In this document: one piece after another, positions 1-12,137 of the stretch | Layout: every line of letters starts with the position of its first letter | Position numbering within the stretch: position 1 is the first letter of the stretch | Assembly: GCF_964204645.1 (NCBI RefSeq) | Contig: NC_134031.1 | Coordinates: forward strand, 11,072,501 to 11,136,500 | Source: Tubulanus polymorphus | Taxonomy: Eukaryota > Nemertea > Palaeonemertea > Tubulaniformes > Tubulanidae | Direction: 5' to 3' | Length of the DNA: 64,000 nt | The notes under the pieces: model-generated | What the model was told of the DNA's origin: nothing | Databases searched by the model: none | Seen by the model: the letters and a program-made list of their open reading frames with translations, nothing else | Translations under genes and position numbers: made by a program

Positions 1-294
1 TGTTGTTGCGCAATAAACAGCAAAATTTAATTGGTTTTGCCAGAATTGCATATTTGATTTAAACATCCATGATTTTGCTTTACTTAATTCTTTTTCAAAA
101 TTAATTTCATAAACATTGAATATATTTTCCATCTTTACATGAAAATTATTACTTTCAATAACATAAATATATAAATCAATTAATGAATTTAAAACTTCAT
201 TTCTATATGAAATATCTTTATTGAAATCTATTGCAGGAATATTATATTTAATTGATTTATTATATTGGAAAGCTTTTGGAAAACTAACTGCCAT
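1..294 (-). CDS. Capsid-associated conserved Polinton protein, N-terminal part (copy A), cut by window edge
   Basis: Open through 98 codons from an ATG in a TAAATG context and running off the left edge of the window. It matches the start of the longer genes at 31366-32730 and 48252-49553. Visible landmarks are an N-terminal FPKAFQYN and a QLNFAVYCATT segment. The family is about 430 residues long and recurs in Polintons of aquatic invertebrates beside the capsid genes; I know no assigned function, and a virion role is inferred from position only. It is the gene following the small membrane protein at 311-745. Confidence 0.75.
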   Translation of the reverse strand, partial: MAVSFPKAFQYNKSIKYNIPAIDFNKDISYRNEVLNSLIDLYIYVIESNNFHVKMENIFNVYEINFEKELSKAKSWMFKSNMQFWQNQLNFAVYCATT

Positions 295-310
295 TTATAT
301 AATTAAAAAA

Positions 311-745
311 TTAATAATTAACTAATTCTTTTAATAATTTATCTTGTTCCTCAACTGTTATATGACCATTTAAACTTATTATATAATCTGGTGTATTCTT
401 TAATTTATTAATTTCTTCTATATTAGTTTTAATTTTTTCTTTATTACTTTTTATATTTAATTTTGAACTTATACCGGTTAAAACATTTGAACTTAATCCT
501 AACACACCAATTGATATAGCTAAAGGTGTTAATGGACTGAATATTGCTAGAAATGTTATTACAGAACTAATTGTAACCGAACCACTTATAATCAAATAAT
601 ATATAATTTTACTTTTTAAATATTTTTTCTTTTTTATCTTAAAGTCACTTTCAAATTCTAATATTTGTTTTTCTAAATATATTTTTAATTTAGTTTTACT
701 GATATCATGAGGAATACTATCAATATTATCAACTTTATCTTCCAT
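311..745 (-). CDS. Small two-helix membrane protein, 144 aa (copy A)
   Basis: Intact 144-residue ORF starting at TAAATG. A lysine-rich N-terminal third (about residues 15-45) is followed by two hydrophobic segments (about 45-70 and 73-90) separated by a short turn, then a charged C-terminal helix. The architecture, and its place between the 109-aa family gene and the 430-aa family gene, is repeated at 30915-31349 and 49570-50004, where the copies are broken. Likely a virion or assembly membrane protein, by inference. Function unknown; this is the best-preserved of the three copies. Confidence 0.75.
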   Translation of the reverse strand: MEDKVDNIDSIPHDISKTKLKIYLEKQILEFESDFKIKKKKYLKSKIIYYLIISGSVTISSVITFLAIFSPLTPLAISIGVLGLSSNVLTGISSKLNIKSNKEKIKTNIEEINKLKNTPDYIISLNGHITVEEQDKLLKELVNY

Positions 746-764
746 TTATTTAGCAAAGAAATTA

Positions 765-1166
765 CTAATTAGTAAATCTATACGCTACAAATATAACAAT
801 AACAGTTCCACCTAAAATCCAAATTATTTCATATTTCTATTGTTCTTTACTTGGGGTATAATAATCTAATAATTTAGGTTTGTATAGATGTAATTTTTCT
901 TTATTGGTTACCGCGTTATATAAACTCATTGCATCATCAACTGATTGAAAATCTCTATGTGAAATCTTCTGATCATATAATTCCTTGTTAATATAATCCA
1001 TATAGTTTTGTCTTTTTTCTCTATATTCTTCTGCAGCTTTATTGTATTTTTCTAATGCTAAGTTATGTCTTTTTTGTTCTGATAATGATCCATTTTTATC
1101 AATATGTTTAAATGCTAAAGCGTTAACAATTGCCGATCCTATAATAGTTATAATTGCAGAAGCCAT
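765..1166 (-). pseudogene. Small membrane-anchored conserved protein (109-140 aa family), broken
   Basis: Begins MASAIITIIGSAIVNALAF. A hydrophobic N-terminus is followed by a charged helical middle (KAAEEYREKRQNYMDYINKE) and an YYTPSKEQ motif. In this copy a nonsense codon stands directly after the YYTPSKEQ segment, and a few residues (a glycine-rich turn present in the copy at 50024-50446) are missing near residue 20. The sequence downstream of the stop still encodes a C-terminal hydrophobic helix down to 765. This layout (N-terminal helix, charged middle, FYTPS/YYTPS, C-terminal helix) recurs in Polintons of aquatic invertebrates; function unassigned. Confidence 0.7.
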
Positions 1167-1190
1167 TTATTTAGTAAAATAATTGCGCAG

Positions 1191-1412
1191 TTATATGGGA
1201 GGAATATATTTTTGTTTTCCCAAATAATCAATAGTTAAATTAGATAAAGTAACTGCTAATGTTAATTTCAAAATATCATTTATATCAAATCTATCAACAT
1301 TAACACTTCCCATTTTAAATACTTTTTTTAATACCATTGAATAACCAACAGTTCCAACTGATAGTAATGCGCCATTATATAATTCAGTTATTATCCACTT
1401 ATTATCACTCAT
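1191..1412 (-). CDS. Small hydrophobic conserved protein, 73 aa (copy A)
   Basis: Intact 73-residue ORF, start in a TAAATG context with a T-run just upstream. Visible are an ALYNGALL-like segment, VGYSMVLKKVFKMG, and a C-terminal stretch ending in KQKYIPPI. Orthologues at 30218-30439 (intact) and 50492-50692 (nonsense) hold the same neighbours. It has one or two weak hydrophobic helices and is probably membrane-associated. The pattern is familiar from Polintons of aquatic invertebrates, but I know no function. Confidence 0.75.
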   Translation of the reverse strand: MSDNKWIITELYNGALLSVGTVGYSMVLKKVFKMGSVNVDRFDINDILKLTLAVTLSNLTIDYLGKQKYIPPI

Positions 1413-1414
1413 TT

Positions 1415-1738
1415 ATTTATCAAAAAAATTACTTTCTTCAAAATATTTAGTTATCTTAGTGATGATTATTTCAACATTTATTTTATTACTACTATTATTT
1501 ACTGATTATCATATATTTTAGATAATATGTTTTTAATATCATCAATAATTCCATCTTCATTTAATTCATAATATTCTAAAGGCGTTTTAATTAAATCAAT
1601 TACTTTTTCTATATTATAATTTTCTTTATTAATCATTGATGCATTGTTAAATGATTTACTTTTTACTTTAATTCTCATTTCATTACCATGTTTAAAATCA
1701 AACCCAAAACATATACTCGGCCCTACTGTTATATTCAT
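1415..1738 (-). pseudogene. 113-aa family small protein, broken (copy A)
   Basis: Starts MNITVGPSICFGFDFKHG and is readable for 79 residues before a stop. The orthologue at 29876-30217 is 113 residues and continues with an amphipathic C-terminus (EIIITKITKYFEE) whose counterpart here survives in another frame as far as 1415. About ten residues after position 25 are also missing relative to that copy. The gene abuts the minor-capsid gene stop to start. No recognisable domain; function unknown. Confidence 0.65.
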
Positions 1739-2511
1739 TTATATATCAAAAAAATACTCTCTACATCTTATAACTAATTCATAAATTACTGGAAAATTAT
1801 TTAAATCAATTAAATATCCATTATGATTTTTTACTTCTAATTTGAAATTATTAAATCGTGAAATACAAGGCTTAAAATCACATTCTGTTAAATTATAATT
1901 TATTTGCATTCTAAATTCTTTAACATTCTTCAATGGTAAAATATTTAATATACTAGAATTACAAGTTATATCTTTAATTGCTTCGAATGTCTTTGTATGG
2001 TCAATCAAATTGCAATAAATATAAAAGTGTGTGTAAGGTATTAAGTTTGGTGTAGCATCAATATTTGTAAAAGATCTATCTGGAGGAATTCTTAACAGTT
2101 TAACTATAGGTTTTTTTTACCATAAATTTATGTTTTTCACTATTAGTCAACCTTATCTTTATTCTATCAGAACTATCACTTTTTAAAAATCTAATACTAA
2201 ACCCGGAATCACTACCTAATTTGTGCCAGGCTTTTCTATTAATTTCTTGTGATAATGTATCTAAATTATATAACCCCGTTTTTAAATATATATATAGGCC
2301 CATGCATCTATGTGTCTAAAACTAAAAAGGCTCTATCTTCAATAGTTTTATTCGATATATTGTAAAAAGAATTACATAAACTTACATTAACTAATTTTAA
2401 ATCAACACGATATTCATATTCCCTATCTAATTGAACTAATAAATCATGTGATTTATAATTTGTAAGTTTTCTTGAATCAACAAATATTCTGTTTTCTTTT
2501 AATTCTACCAT
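1739..2511 (-). pseudogene. Penton-like minor capsid protein, broken (copy A)
   Basis: Homologous along its whole length to the intact gene at 29102-29875 (257 aa). In this copy the reading frame is broken near 2,305 and again between 2,100 and 2,008. Landmarks are FVDSRKLTNYKSH, VNVSLCNSFYNI, the GLYNLDTLSQEINRKAWHKL segment, and TECDFKPCISRF near the C-terminus. The pattern fits the Polinton/adintovirus minor capsid (penton) protein, expected to be a single jelly roll. It sits between the OB-like gene and the 113-aa family gene, as in copy B. Confidence 0.75.
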
Positions 2512-2528
2512 TTATTTTACATATTTTC

Positions 2529-2875
2529 TTATTCGAAATCTATTTCATGATGCCCTTTTTCATTCTTACCTTTATATACGAAATAACCTGAACATAATTC
2601 TTCTAAATCTTCACTAGATAATCTATGAAATCTATCCGGTAAATATGTTCTGAATTTATATGTATTTCCTTTTAATCCTTCATATTCTAAGTGTATAACT
2701 AATTTATCTCCATATTTGTTAGTAACTGTAACAATATCTGTAATTAGATATTTCTTATGGATTGTTAATTCTTTTAACTTCTTAAATTTATAATCTACTG
2801 ATTGACATTTGAAGTATCTTTTATTCTATCTAGAAATAATTTGTTGTACTCACTGTTTGCTTGTTTACTCTCCAT
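2529..2875 (-). pseudogene. Putative OB-fold ssDNA-binding-like small protein, broken (copy A)
   Basis: No long ORF, but the minus strand aligns with 28732-29084, and more loosely with the intact 108-aa ORF at 18741-19067. Shared features are a TKYG or NKYG motif near the middle, a YLPDRF/FLPVKW segment, SSEDLEEL/STEELKDL, and a YKGKNEKGHHE/YHGKNEDGHHD ending. The start is TATAAATGG. It lies directly downstream of PolB, so a replication accessory (single-strand DNA binding) is a reasonable inference, not shown by a motif. Confidence 0.55.
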
Positions 2876-2904
2876 TTATAATACATATTTTTATTAAAAT
2901 TTGA

Positions 2905-5009
2905 TTAACACGTTAGAATTCTTTTTATTATCTCGTTCTCTTTTGTTTCTTCTCTTTTACGTTTTAAGTATTCATCTAAATTACAACCATAAGCAACTGT
3001 GTGAATTCCATCATCTAAAATATATCTTTTATCATCAAATGGATTTAAACTTATCTTCTCTATTTCTTCAATAAACATTTCGTGGTACTCAGATCTTAAA
3101 CATTTCATCTTATGTTTTCTAACTTCTTCTTTGAATATACAATTTATGTAATCTTTGAAATGAATATTCTTTTCAACAACGCTTTTGGTAATTCCTTTCA
3201 ATTTCTTTGATTCATGAGTTTTAGTTTTATATGAATACATTTTGGATCTAATACCAATGAATTCAATCATTTCTTCACCACCTAATTCATCCTTAAACTT
3301 CCCGGGTCGCTTTTTATTATCATTGCTAAACAATTCATGATTTTTAGGATAATTACTAAAATCTAAATGATGTTTTAATGTTTTTAAATCATCAGTTATG
3401 TTATTAGTTTTTATCTTTAATATGTAACTGTCAGTATCAAAATATAAGATTTCTATATGTTTTTCTCCAAAATGAGGTTGTAATACATTATAATAGAATT
3501 CATACATTAATAACTTTGATAATTTAAAACTGATGCTCCAACATAAATTGGTTAATTAAATTTCATAGATGTTCTTCTCATTTTAACTGCAGCTAAATTT
3601 TCATCAAATACTCTGTTACCTATAAATTTAGGATATGTTTGTAAATGCCTTATCCTTTTACCATTACTAACTAACTCAATATCATTTCTATTTCTAATAT
3701 TTTCACAAGTCTTACCATAGAATGCATTATTCATTAACTTGAAGAAATCTTTTTCGAAATCAGTTTTAGCTTCATTTCTCTGTTTGGTGTTAAAATCTAT
3801 ATATTTTTCTAACCACTTAGATTGACTAAATGAAATATATCTATGTACTTTTTTTAGGATCATTCCTTGTTTTAGATAAAACTTCAACATTCTATTATGT
3901 ACTACATAATTATATTTATCTTCTTGAGTTACCATTAACTTTTCCGTATGAATATGATTTTCGATTTTCTTTTTTGATAATTTGATAATTCTTCATGTGT
4001 TACAGTTTTATGTTCGGGGCAGTATGCTAGATTTCTAGATTTAAATTTAATATGTTCAGGATATTCTAAATCTACAACAAAGAAGTAACCAGTATCTGAA
4101 TCATCTGCAATATCTAGGATTCTTTTCTTCCAATCAAATTTATCATTATTTTCATGTTGTAAAACTTCACTTATTTCAAATACTCAATACGGTTGTGGTT
4201 CCATCATTGCCCAACCATACAAATTATTTGCATCTATATATAATAACTTATATCCAGGGTTATCATTTACATTGAAATATCTATCCCCTAATACACCCGA
4301 AACTCCTCCTCTTATAGATTTTTCAAATAATAATAATTGATCTATATTTGTTAACAAATCCATTTTTATATCCGTAAATTTTAATCCACAATCCCATGTT
4401 AAACCTGGGCTAGAATAACAATGACAAGGATCAATATTGAAATATTTTAAGTTTACATCTCTAAACCTTTCGAATATATCAGTTAATAATAATACATCTG
4501 ATTTTAAATATAAATCTACTAATTGTCCATGATTTTTCATTTTGAAATGATTCCAAATATTCAATGTTCTATTATATACTTCATCTTTAACATATTCATT
4601 GTTTAATTCATCATAGAATTGTTCTTTCAATAATTCAGTTATATTAAAATCATTATGATTTTTATAGAAAGAATATGGAATTGCGCCTTTATATCTCATT
4701 AATTGGAAATCAACATTATTTGGGCAGTGTTGTTTTAATATTTTTAATTCATCATCAACTAATGATTTCGATAAGTTATCTAATGAACTATTTAAAAATC
4801 TATATGAATCTATAAATCTTAGGCAACCAAATTGGAATGATATATAATTCTCAGATGTTCTAGCTAACATTTTAAATTTATAAGTTGGTATTTTATCTTT
4901 TGATCTATTTGAATTTAATCTTTCTATTTCATTATTGATTTCTTCTATTTTATGACATAACTGTTTGATGAATAAATGTGCATCATATCCTGATTGATTA
5001 TGAAATACC
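2905..5009 (-). pseudogene. polB: Protein-primed family-B DNA polymerase, C-terminal 700 residues, broken (copy A)
   Basis: The segment starts abruptly at about 5,009, where it joins non-viral DNA inside the Exo II region (HNQSGYDAHLF). In order it shows Exo III (YLKSDVLLLTDIFERF), motif A (DANNLYGWAM), motif B (MNNAFYGKTCEN) and motif C (YFDTDS, uninterrupted). Frame breaks lie near 4,184, 3,935-3,955 and 3,510-3,550. Motif C here has no intein, so this is an empty site compared with copy H. Sequence is very close to 27300-28702, on the opposite strand, and to 6556-7250. Confidence 0.88.
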
Positions 5010-6555
5010 AGAAAGAAATTTTCCATGATGGGTTTCTGTGTAATTGTTTCTGTTTCATTCACCGAACTCGCTGTCAACAAGGTATATTTCTAAAAGGAAA
5101 TATACTGCGACAGGTGGTTTTGCAAAGTCATTAAAAATCAAGATCCTATTGTATCTAAGGATACAATTATTCCGATTTTGGAGAGAGAGAAGTCATAAAG
5201 AATGAATAAATTAATGGAGATTACAAAATCGGAAGTAACAAACGAACAGTTAAAAAGCGGAAGCACCCGTCGCGATAAAATGAAGATTTAAATATTACAA
5301 AATCATTATGAAAAACGAAATGAAAAGAGACAAATGCTACCGTTGATAGTATTCACGTACAAATTGTAGAATGAGAATAGAAAATTTAATTGAATACAAG
5401 TTCCGAGAAGAGCAAAGAGATTTAGACAATCAATTCGGCGGCTTGAAATAAAGAAACTGCTTAAAAAATGAATAAACTCGAATGCAAGATCTTTGCTTTC
5501 GAATGATTTGTTAATTACAAGGGTAGACCTAAGGTTCATATAAATCTATATTTTTGAATTTTGAAATCAGGGGATCTAAAAATAGTATTCATCATTAGGG
5601 GACGTCGATTCATAAATTAATTTTTCAGGGAAGAGCCGATCAGCCTTCCAGAAAGGGAATGCGCATCATCCGTGAGTGTCGCAAAAAATTATCTCATTGC
5701 TAATTAAAGTTGAAAAATATCATGTACGTTGTTTTCTGAATACTAAAAGATTCTTGATTTTATTTGTGTTCAGTCTACTTAATTGCGGAAATCCGATGTA
5801 TTTGCAGTACTGGGAACAATAAAGCATTGAATAAAGTAACAATTAAGTATATTTGATGAGAATCAATAAAGTATATTTGAACTTGAATTTGAGCCCACTA
5901 GGTGGTGGTATTGGAAGACACCAGGTGGTTCGATCAACTTAATATGCTCCAGCGCCGTGGCGCTGTCGCAAAAAGGCGATTCTCGATATAAATAGTAATG
6001 GGTTTTCCCCGCGGGATACCCGCTTTGGGAAAGGCACCTGACTCGATGCTACGAGTTCGAATCCCAAAATTTAGACGTAATTTATTATTCTTTGAAATAA
6101 ATTCTTAGAATTTCTATTTATGATAGGATGTGCAGGTTTTGATTTGGTAATGATGTTAATAAAAGTTTACCTCTTAAGGTATTGTTTTCTATCTATTATT
6201 TGTGACGGATTAGTTTCGATGCTCCTCACAACCCGCCCCACCACGTGTCACTTATTCACGGACACGCGGATTGTATCATTTGTAATAGGCCTACCACATG
6301 AAAGAGTCCATGGCCTACCGTAGAATAGTAGGGCCTACCGATCACGCTATGTGCGATGAAAGTAGTGTTTGAATAAAACAAATTTTTAATGAAATAAACA
6401 TTATTTATCATAATTAATCAATAGATCAGGTGCCGCCTAAATAATTGTTTGTTTCGTGAAATTTGTACAAAACTTTACGACTTCGTCATGTCTTGTGACC
6501 CTGAAAATACTAGAAGAATCATCGGTAAGCTTATAAAACGGCGAGGTCAACATAG
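5010..6555. other. Non-viral spacer, no gene recognised
   Basis: GC content and texture differ from the flanking viral DNA. It contains a short palindrome AGCGCCGTGGCGCT near 5,952, and a box-B-like GAGTTCGAATCCC at about 6,053 suggesting a degenerate tRNA-derived repeat. A (AATAAA/GTATATTTGAA) region near 5,820-5,890 resembles a retroelement tail. ORFs in this stretch are short and show no recognisable domain. The right edge is the abrupt breakpoint in PolB copy C. Confidence 0.5.
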
Positions 6556-9496
6556 TAACAATCTATATTTGTTAACAAATCCATTTTTATATTTGCAAAT
6601 TTTAATCCACAATCCCATGTTAATCCTGGTGATGAATAACAATGACAAGGATCAATATTGAAATATTTTAGGTTTACATCTCTAAACCTTTCGAATATAT
6701 CGGTTAATAATAATACATCTGATTTTAAATATAAATCTACTAATTGCCCATGATTTTCTATTTTGAAATGATTCCAAATATTAAATAAATGTTCTATTAT
6801 AGACTTCATCTTTAACGTATTCATTTTTTAATTCATCATAGAATTGTTCTTTCAATAATTCAGTTATATTGAAATCATTATGTGATTTATAAAATGAATA
6901 TGGAATTGCTCCTTTATATCTCATTAATTTAAAATCATCATTATTTGGGTAATATTCTTTTAATATCTTTAATTCATCATCAACTAATGATTTTGATAAG
7001 TTATCTAATGAACTATTTAAAAATCTATATGAATCTATAAATCTTAGGCAACCAAATTGGAATGATATATAATTCTCAGATGTTTTAGCTAACATTCTAA
7101 ATTTATAAGTTGGTATTTTATCTTTTGATCTATTTGAATTTAATATTTCTATTTCATTATTGATTTCTTCTATTTTATGGCATAACTGTTTGATAAATAA
7201 ATGTGCATCATATCCTGATAGATTATGAAATATAACTGGTACAAAATTAATTTTCTTAGCTTGTAAGTTACAATTCTCATGTGCAGCGCCTCTAAACTTT
7301 CTATTCAAATGATCATGGTCTCTTACTTTTTTATCTTTATAATTAAATATCTTTTCACAATAATAACATTTACCTGCAAACGCAAATTCTTCTTTATCTT
7401 CTTCTGTCATAATTATTTCTTTATTTGTATTCAATAATTTACTAAATCTTATTTCATATTCAATTAATAAGTCACAAAAATGATTGATAACATTTTCATT
7501 TCTGTAATGATAATATTCACTTTCAATTAGTTCTGGATAATCAGATTTTATATATAACCCGAAAGCTGCAGCTGATTGATGAATCTTTTTAATAGTATTT
7601 GTTTTTGGTGGTTCATCTGAAAAATCATTTTCATTAGAATTTAATTTCTTTCTTTTATAATATATTTCTTTTCTATCTTGATCAGTTAATTCTTTATTTA
7701 ATGATTCAAATTCTCCATATATTACAAATGGAACTTTATTTTTGTAATCATATTTTTTGAATTCTAATATTTTATCTTTTTCATTTGGTAAAACTAATTT
7801 ACAATAATCATGATTTTCACATAATTGTTTATGATTTAATAATGCACTTTTGTACACCGTTGTATCCATGGATCTGCTCCAGTTTACTTGTCAAATCTGC
7901 TACGTAGGGTAGAGGGGCGCACTCGAATCATCTACCAGCCTTGCTTTACACGTTCCTCGTTCTAAATCCAAATATGGCGACCGTGCCTTTTCTAGCTGTG
8001 CACCCTACCTTTGGAATAGACTACCCATTTCCATTCGTTCCACCGTTGACGAAGGATCTTTTCGCAACGCTCTAAAGACATATCTGTTTTTGCAGTATTT
8101 CCAGGAGATAGCGCTTTGAGCGTGGGATACTGCGGAAAAGCGCTTTAAAAGAACTTTTTATTATTATTATTATTACTTTCAGTTCTGAATTTATGTAAAC
8201 ATTTTCTACATAGATATATTTTATTATCAAAATCATTTTCTGATTTAAAAAATAAATTAATTCTTTTAATCCACATATAATGATTCTCATAATATAATAT
8301 ATCTATAACATCGTTTGAATCATAATCTTTTGATAGATATTAAGGTTCTAATGTATAATGTTTTATATTGTTACCTTTTGTATTTGGTAATTTGATTAAA
8401 TCAAATACATTTATTCTTAAATTATTGTCTCTTTCTATTTTTGGGATATTTTTAATTCTAACAGGATACTTATCTATCTTATAATTATTTTCAAATGGTT
8501 TATAATGTGTTAATCTAAAACTATGTTGTTTATAATCTTCAACTGGGTGTAAGCAACTAATTATAGCCCATAGAAAACATTTATCATCAAAATTTCGTAT
8601 ATTTATAACAGCATTAGTTTTAAATGGTAGGTTAATATAACTCGATGCTTCAATATCTGGTTCTTTATAATATGATAAATTATTTTCATCAATTGGTTTT
8701 GATTTAGTTAACTTATTATATTTTGTGTTATAAATATGTTAAGTCAAAAATATTATTTCATCAAATATTAAACCAGATCCTTCAAAATATTTCTCTTCTA
8801 TTTTAGTTTTTACTTCATTATAACATTTATCTAATTTTTCATCTATATGTTGTTTAGATATAATATGTTGTGAATTAGAATTTATATTATATATTGGTTT
8901 ATCTTCAGATTTTATAAATTTAACTTTTGATGAAATACTTATTTTAGGATATTCAACATCTGTAATTATTTTTATAATATTTTTCATATTTTCTAAATGT
9001 TTTTATTTTCTTCTAATGTTTTTCCTTTATGAAATTTAAACTCAATAGCAGCTGGGCCAATATCACTTTTAAATGCTTCGGTTATTTCTATATCTTTTTT
9101 ATTATCTAATGAATTAATATAATTTCTTACATCTTCCATGTATGGTCTTTTATTGTTTAATTTATTTCTTATTCTTTTAATTGTCTTATGTTTCTTATCA
9201 TTATCTTCATCAAAATAATCTTCACCTAAAATATCATTATTCATATTTATAATATGACTTTTAGATTTTAAATGTTCATTATAATATCTTTTATCACTGA
9301 ATGATTGATTACACGTATCACATTTGTACGTTTCTTTTTCATTCTTTAATTCATCTAATTTAGTTTCTAATATATCATCTTTATATTCTAATTTCAATTT
9401 ATTCTCTAAATGTGTTTTAGTTTTATTGTGTCTTGCTTTTTGAGATTTATCTATATTGATATTACATGTTGAAAAGTAGTACTTATTTGCTTCCAT
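6556..9496 (-). pseudogene. polB: Protein-primed family-B DNA polymerase, N-terminal half, broken (copy C)
   Basis: Starts at 9496 (MEANKYYF) with C2H2-like fingers (CDTCNQSF...HLKSKSH). It continues through the Polinton CFLWAIISCLHP segment near 8,600, Exo I (VIYGEFES; copy H has the usual D-x-E as GDFES), Exo II (HNLSGYDAHLF) and Exo III. It stops abruptly at 6,556, shortly before the motif A region. Frame breaks are scattered, and a LINE fragment (7851-8174) interrupts the CxxC...H region. The missing remainder begins at 27,300 on the other strand, consistent with an inversion. Start context TTAAAATGG differs from the TAAATG of the later genes. Confidence 0.87.
7851..8174 (+). mobile_element. 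5'-truncated CR1/L2-type LINE 3' end
   Basis: The plus strand encodes the last roughly 60 residues of a non-LTR reverse transcriptase: VPRSKSKYGDRAFSSCAPYL, WNRLPISIRS and FRNALKTYLF, then a stop at 8,119. This C-terminal pattern is typical of CR1/L2-group LINEs. It ends in a (TTA)n tail at about 8,152-8,174. Short ACTTT-like sequence on both sides could be the target duplication. It lies antisense inside PolB copy C, so it inserted after the virus was integrated. Confidence 0.8.
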
Positions 9497-9752
9497 TTTA
9501 ATACTAATTTTTTTTTTAAATTGATTTTAGAAGTTCAATGATTTATTTTTGAAATCGCTCCGCGACCAATTGATTTAATACAATATGCTTTTAAAATTTA
9601 AATTATTAATATCTTAGAATAAATATTTAGTTATAATATAAAATACACACGGCTATGAAAATATATTATAGTTTTAAATTACTTTTAATATTTTGTTTTT
9701 AATGAACTCGACCGTTCGACCTTTGGCTTAGAACAACTAAACCCCTATTACT
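9497..9752 (-). repeat. Viral terminal repeat of copy C
   Basis: AT-rich sequence upstream of PolB. Read on the minus strand from 9,752 it begins AGTAATAGGGGTTTAG, fitting the AG...CT ends of Polintons. The same sequence recurs from 38,667 on the plus strand, diverging only moderately, and includes the CATAGCCGTGTGTATTTTA block and the GC-rich GGTCGCGGAGCG block. The innermost part (AAATTGATTTTAGAAGTTCA, 9,5xx) also precedes the HNH gene at 38,396. The 6 bp outside the end are AACATC. Confidence 0.65.
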
Positions 9753-10944
9753 AACATCAAATTTAGAACTATCATCCATTTTTAGTTTTCAATCTAAGAC
9801 CAACCTATGAAATAAAGTACATATTTTTCTGATAAAAACCTGGAATAAATTAAAATAAATCTGAGGAATTCACCAAATTTCTGTATCAAACCCCTAATAT
9901 ATAACCCATAGATTGATACTTACATACGACAAATTGATGAAGAAACATCATTTGACAGTATACCAACTCGCAGACAAACTCCCAAAATGAATCATGTCCT
10001 ATTCATGATAAACACTTAGAATCAAACAAAAATACAACTAAAAAATTCACAATACAGATTTCGGTTTCGAATCCTTCAAATAACTGTTTACTTACATGAA
10101 ACGAATTATCAAACTACTTCTGTCGACAGCATACCAACTCACTGACAAACCCCCAAAATGAACCGTGTCATGATAAACATCTGGAATTAAACGTAATAAA
10201 GCTACAAAATTTACAAAATATCGGTTTCGAATCCCTCAAATAGCCTTACTCTTACAAATCATGGATTATCAAACAATTATGAACTCCCACAACGCCACAT
10301 GTCTTTAATAATCTACAGTGAAAACCTGGAATTAAATGAAAATAAATCTTAAAATTCCGATTTGAACCCAACGTAGGCCCTCTCTCTACTTGTAGGCCTA
10401 AGATCTGGAAATAGGATAAATTATGTTATGATGAAAGAGGCATAATGGTTCGGAAAAATTGAATTCAATATGGCTAGCTCTTGGCCCGGCAAAGTTTGCT
10501 CTTGAAATATCCTTTTGATTAGGCCTAGTTACACATTTTAAAAGCAAAATATAGCTGCCAAGCAGCGATGACGGGTTTTCTGCAAAGCCATTCAGAATGA
10601 TGGGAATTGTAGTAAATTGAAATATCGATACATAGAATAAATGCATTGACAGATTCGAACCTAGTATGCTGTGTAAACGTCAAATATGATTCAGCTTTGA
10701 AACCGAACATAGGCGGACGTAAAATCACAAATATTAATTTATTTGACCAGGCATTTATTTTGGCATTCAAACATCATGATACTGTATTATCACCATGCTT
10801 AAAAATGGATCTGTCCTATTAAGAACTCATCTTAAGCACCTTCTGAGTCGATAGATTGAGTGAATTTACAGATAAGAACGTACTATGATTTCGAATAGAT
10901 TTAAGAAGTTAATGTTTTTATTGAAATATTTGAATAAATACATA
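9753..10944. repeat. Tandem satellite, about 165-180 bp, roughly 3.3 units, plus unique flank
   Basis: Between about 9,835 and 10,385 a unit recurs with divergence: AAACAYCTGGAATYAAA..., then TCGGTTTCGAATCC near its middle, then ATACCAACTC...GACAAAC and CCAAAATGAA. Unit starts fall near 9,835, 10,008, 10,173 and 10,322. The box-B-like TTCGAATCC in each unit suggests a tRNA-derived ancestor. From 10,386 to 10,944 I see only low-complexity host sequence with no gene. Confidence 0.65.
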
Positions 10945-11573
10945 TACCGTATTTTCCGGCCAATAAGCCAACTCGGCCAATAAGCCGAGGGCAGTTTTTT
11001 AGCCTAAAATACATGGATTTCATAAAGCTTCGCCCAATAAGCCGAGGCCCTTCATCAGAGATTTTAATTCACTGATTCGTCAATTAGTTCGTCTTAATTG
11101 ACGATTTAAGAGGCTGACAGTAGCGCCCGCCGATGTGTGAGAGTGCTGTGTATACTATCATCGCCGAGTGACTGTGCTATATATAGACTCACTCAGCTGA
11201 TTACTATACACACAGCCATACACGCAGTACACGGCTCACTGCTGATTTGCATATATACTAATGTATGAACTGACACGTGGTAGTACGATGAACTCGCGCG
11301 TTATATAAATGTATACCATTGCCGCTGTGCGGTGATAGAACAATCAAAGTAAAAATAGAATAGTTCAAAATAGATTATAATTGGTAGTAAATAATGACCT
11401 CAAATAAATATCGACCACTTTTCTTGATTTTGACGATCATTGAGAGCATTAGAGTGGCATAGATCAGGAAGTGATTTTTTATGTCAGATCGTATCCGCCC
11501 AATAAGCCGATCACGATATTTTGGGTAAAAATCTGAGGCTAGAAAATCGGCTTATTGGCCGGAAAATACGGTA
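10945..11573. mobile_element. MITE with 24-bp perfect terminal inverted repeats, TA-flanked
   Basis: Ends ACCGTATTTTCCGGCCAATA... and its exact reverse complement at the right, continuing AAGCC on both sides, flanked by TA. The motif CCAATAAGCCGA is repeated subterminally at both ends (near 10,973 and 11,028, and at 11,500). There is no coding capacity in the 580 bp between. TIR sequence and TA target fit a non-autonomous Tc1/mariner-pogo-type element; the superfamily is inference. Confidence 0.8.
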
Positions 11574-12137
11574 TTGTAGTGTAGATTCAATCAATAAATT
11601 ATGAATTGATCTGGTCTGGGTTTCCGGCTGATGTTGATTTTGGCTTTTATGGATTACAAATTCTATAGTGATAAACAATTGATACCTGCAACATGTGTGT
11701 TAATCAAACCTATTCCACTAGTTGCGTGTGTTTCCTAATAAACGGGAGAGTCACCCTTGATCCGAGTTATTAGAAAAATAATGTTCATTTAGTTATAGAA
11801 ATTCATTGCCTTTTTTGAAATTCTGTAATAATATTTGTTCTGTCCTAATTTTTATTACTGTATGAACCAATGATATGCTTTGTAAATATGATGTAATAAA
11901 ATAAATTTGAATTTGAATTAAATTTGAACATGAGAATCAAGCATAACTTGTGTTTTTTCAACTTGTCTTTTGTTAATAGTTCCAGAGTTTCAATTACAAT
12001 CAAATCCAAATTGGCTAAAAAGTACATGGGACTAAATGAAATGAACCGTTAGTTACTGCAAACCTATTCCAGTGTTATGTCGATCGTGTTGAATCACTTT
12101 CCTTGAGTTGAAAGAATCAGATCTTCTATGGTGCAAC
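11574..12137. other. Non-coding host sequence with a probable LINE 3' tail
   Basis: No gene recognised. Around 11,880-11,925 the sequence TAATAAAATAAATTTGAATTTGAATT looks like the 3' end of a non-LTR retroelement, a weak assignment without coding sequence next to it. The right edge at 12,138 is the start of the duplicated 1,174-bp block. Confidence 0.4.

Noticed and set aside
8072-8290. 72-codon minus-strand ORF
   Set aside because: Out-of-frame reading across the LINE tail and the PolB zinc region; the true PolB frame here is different.
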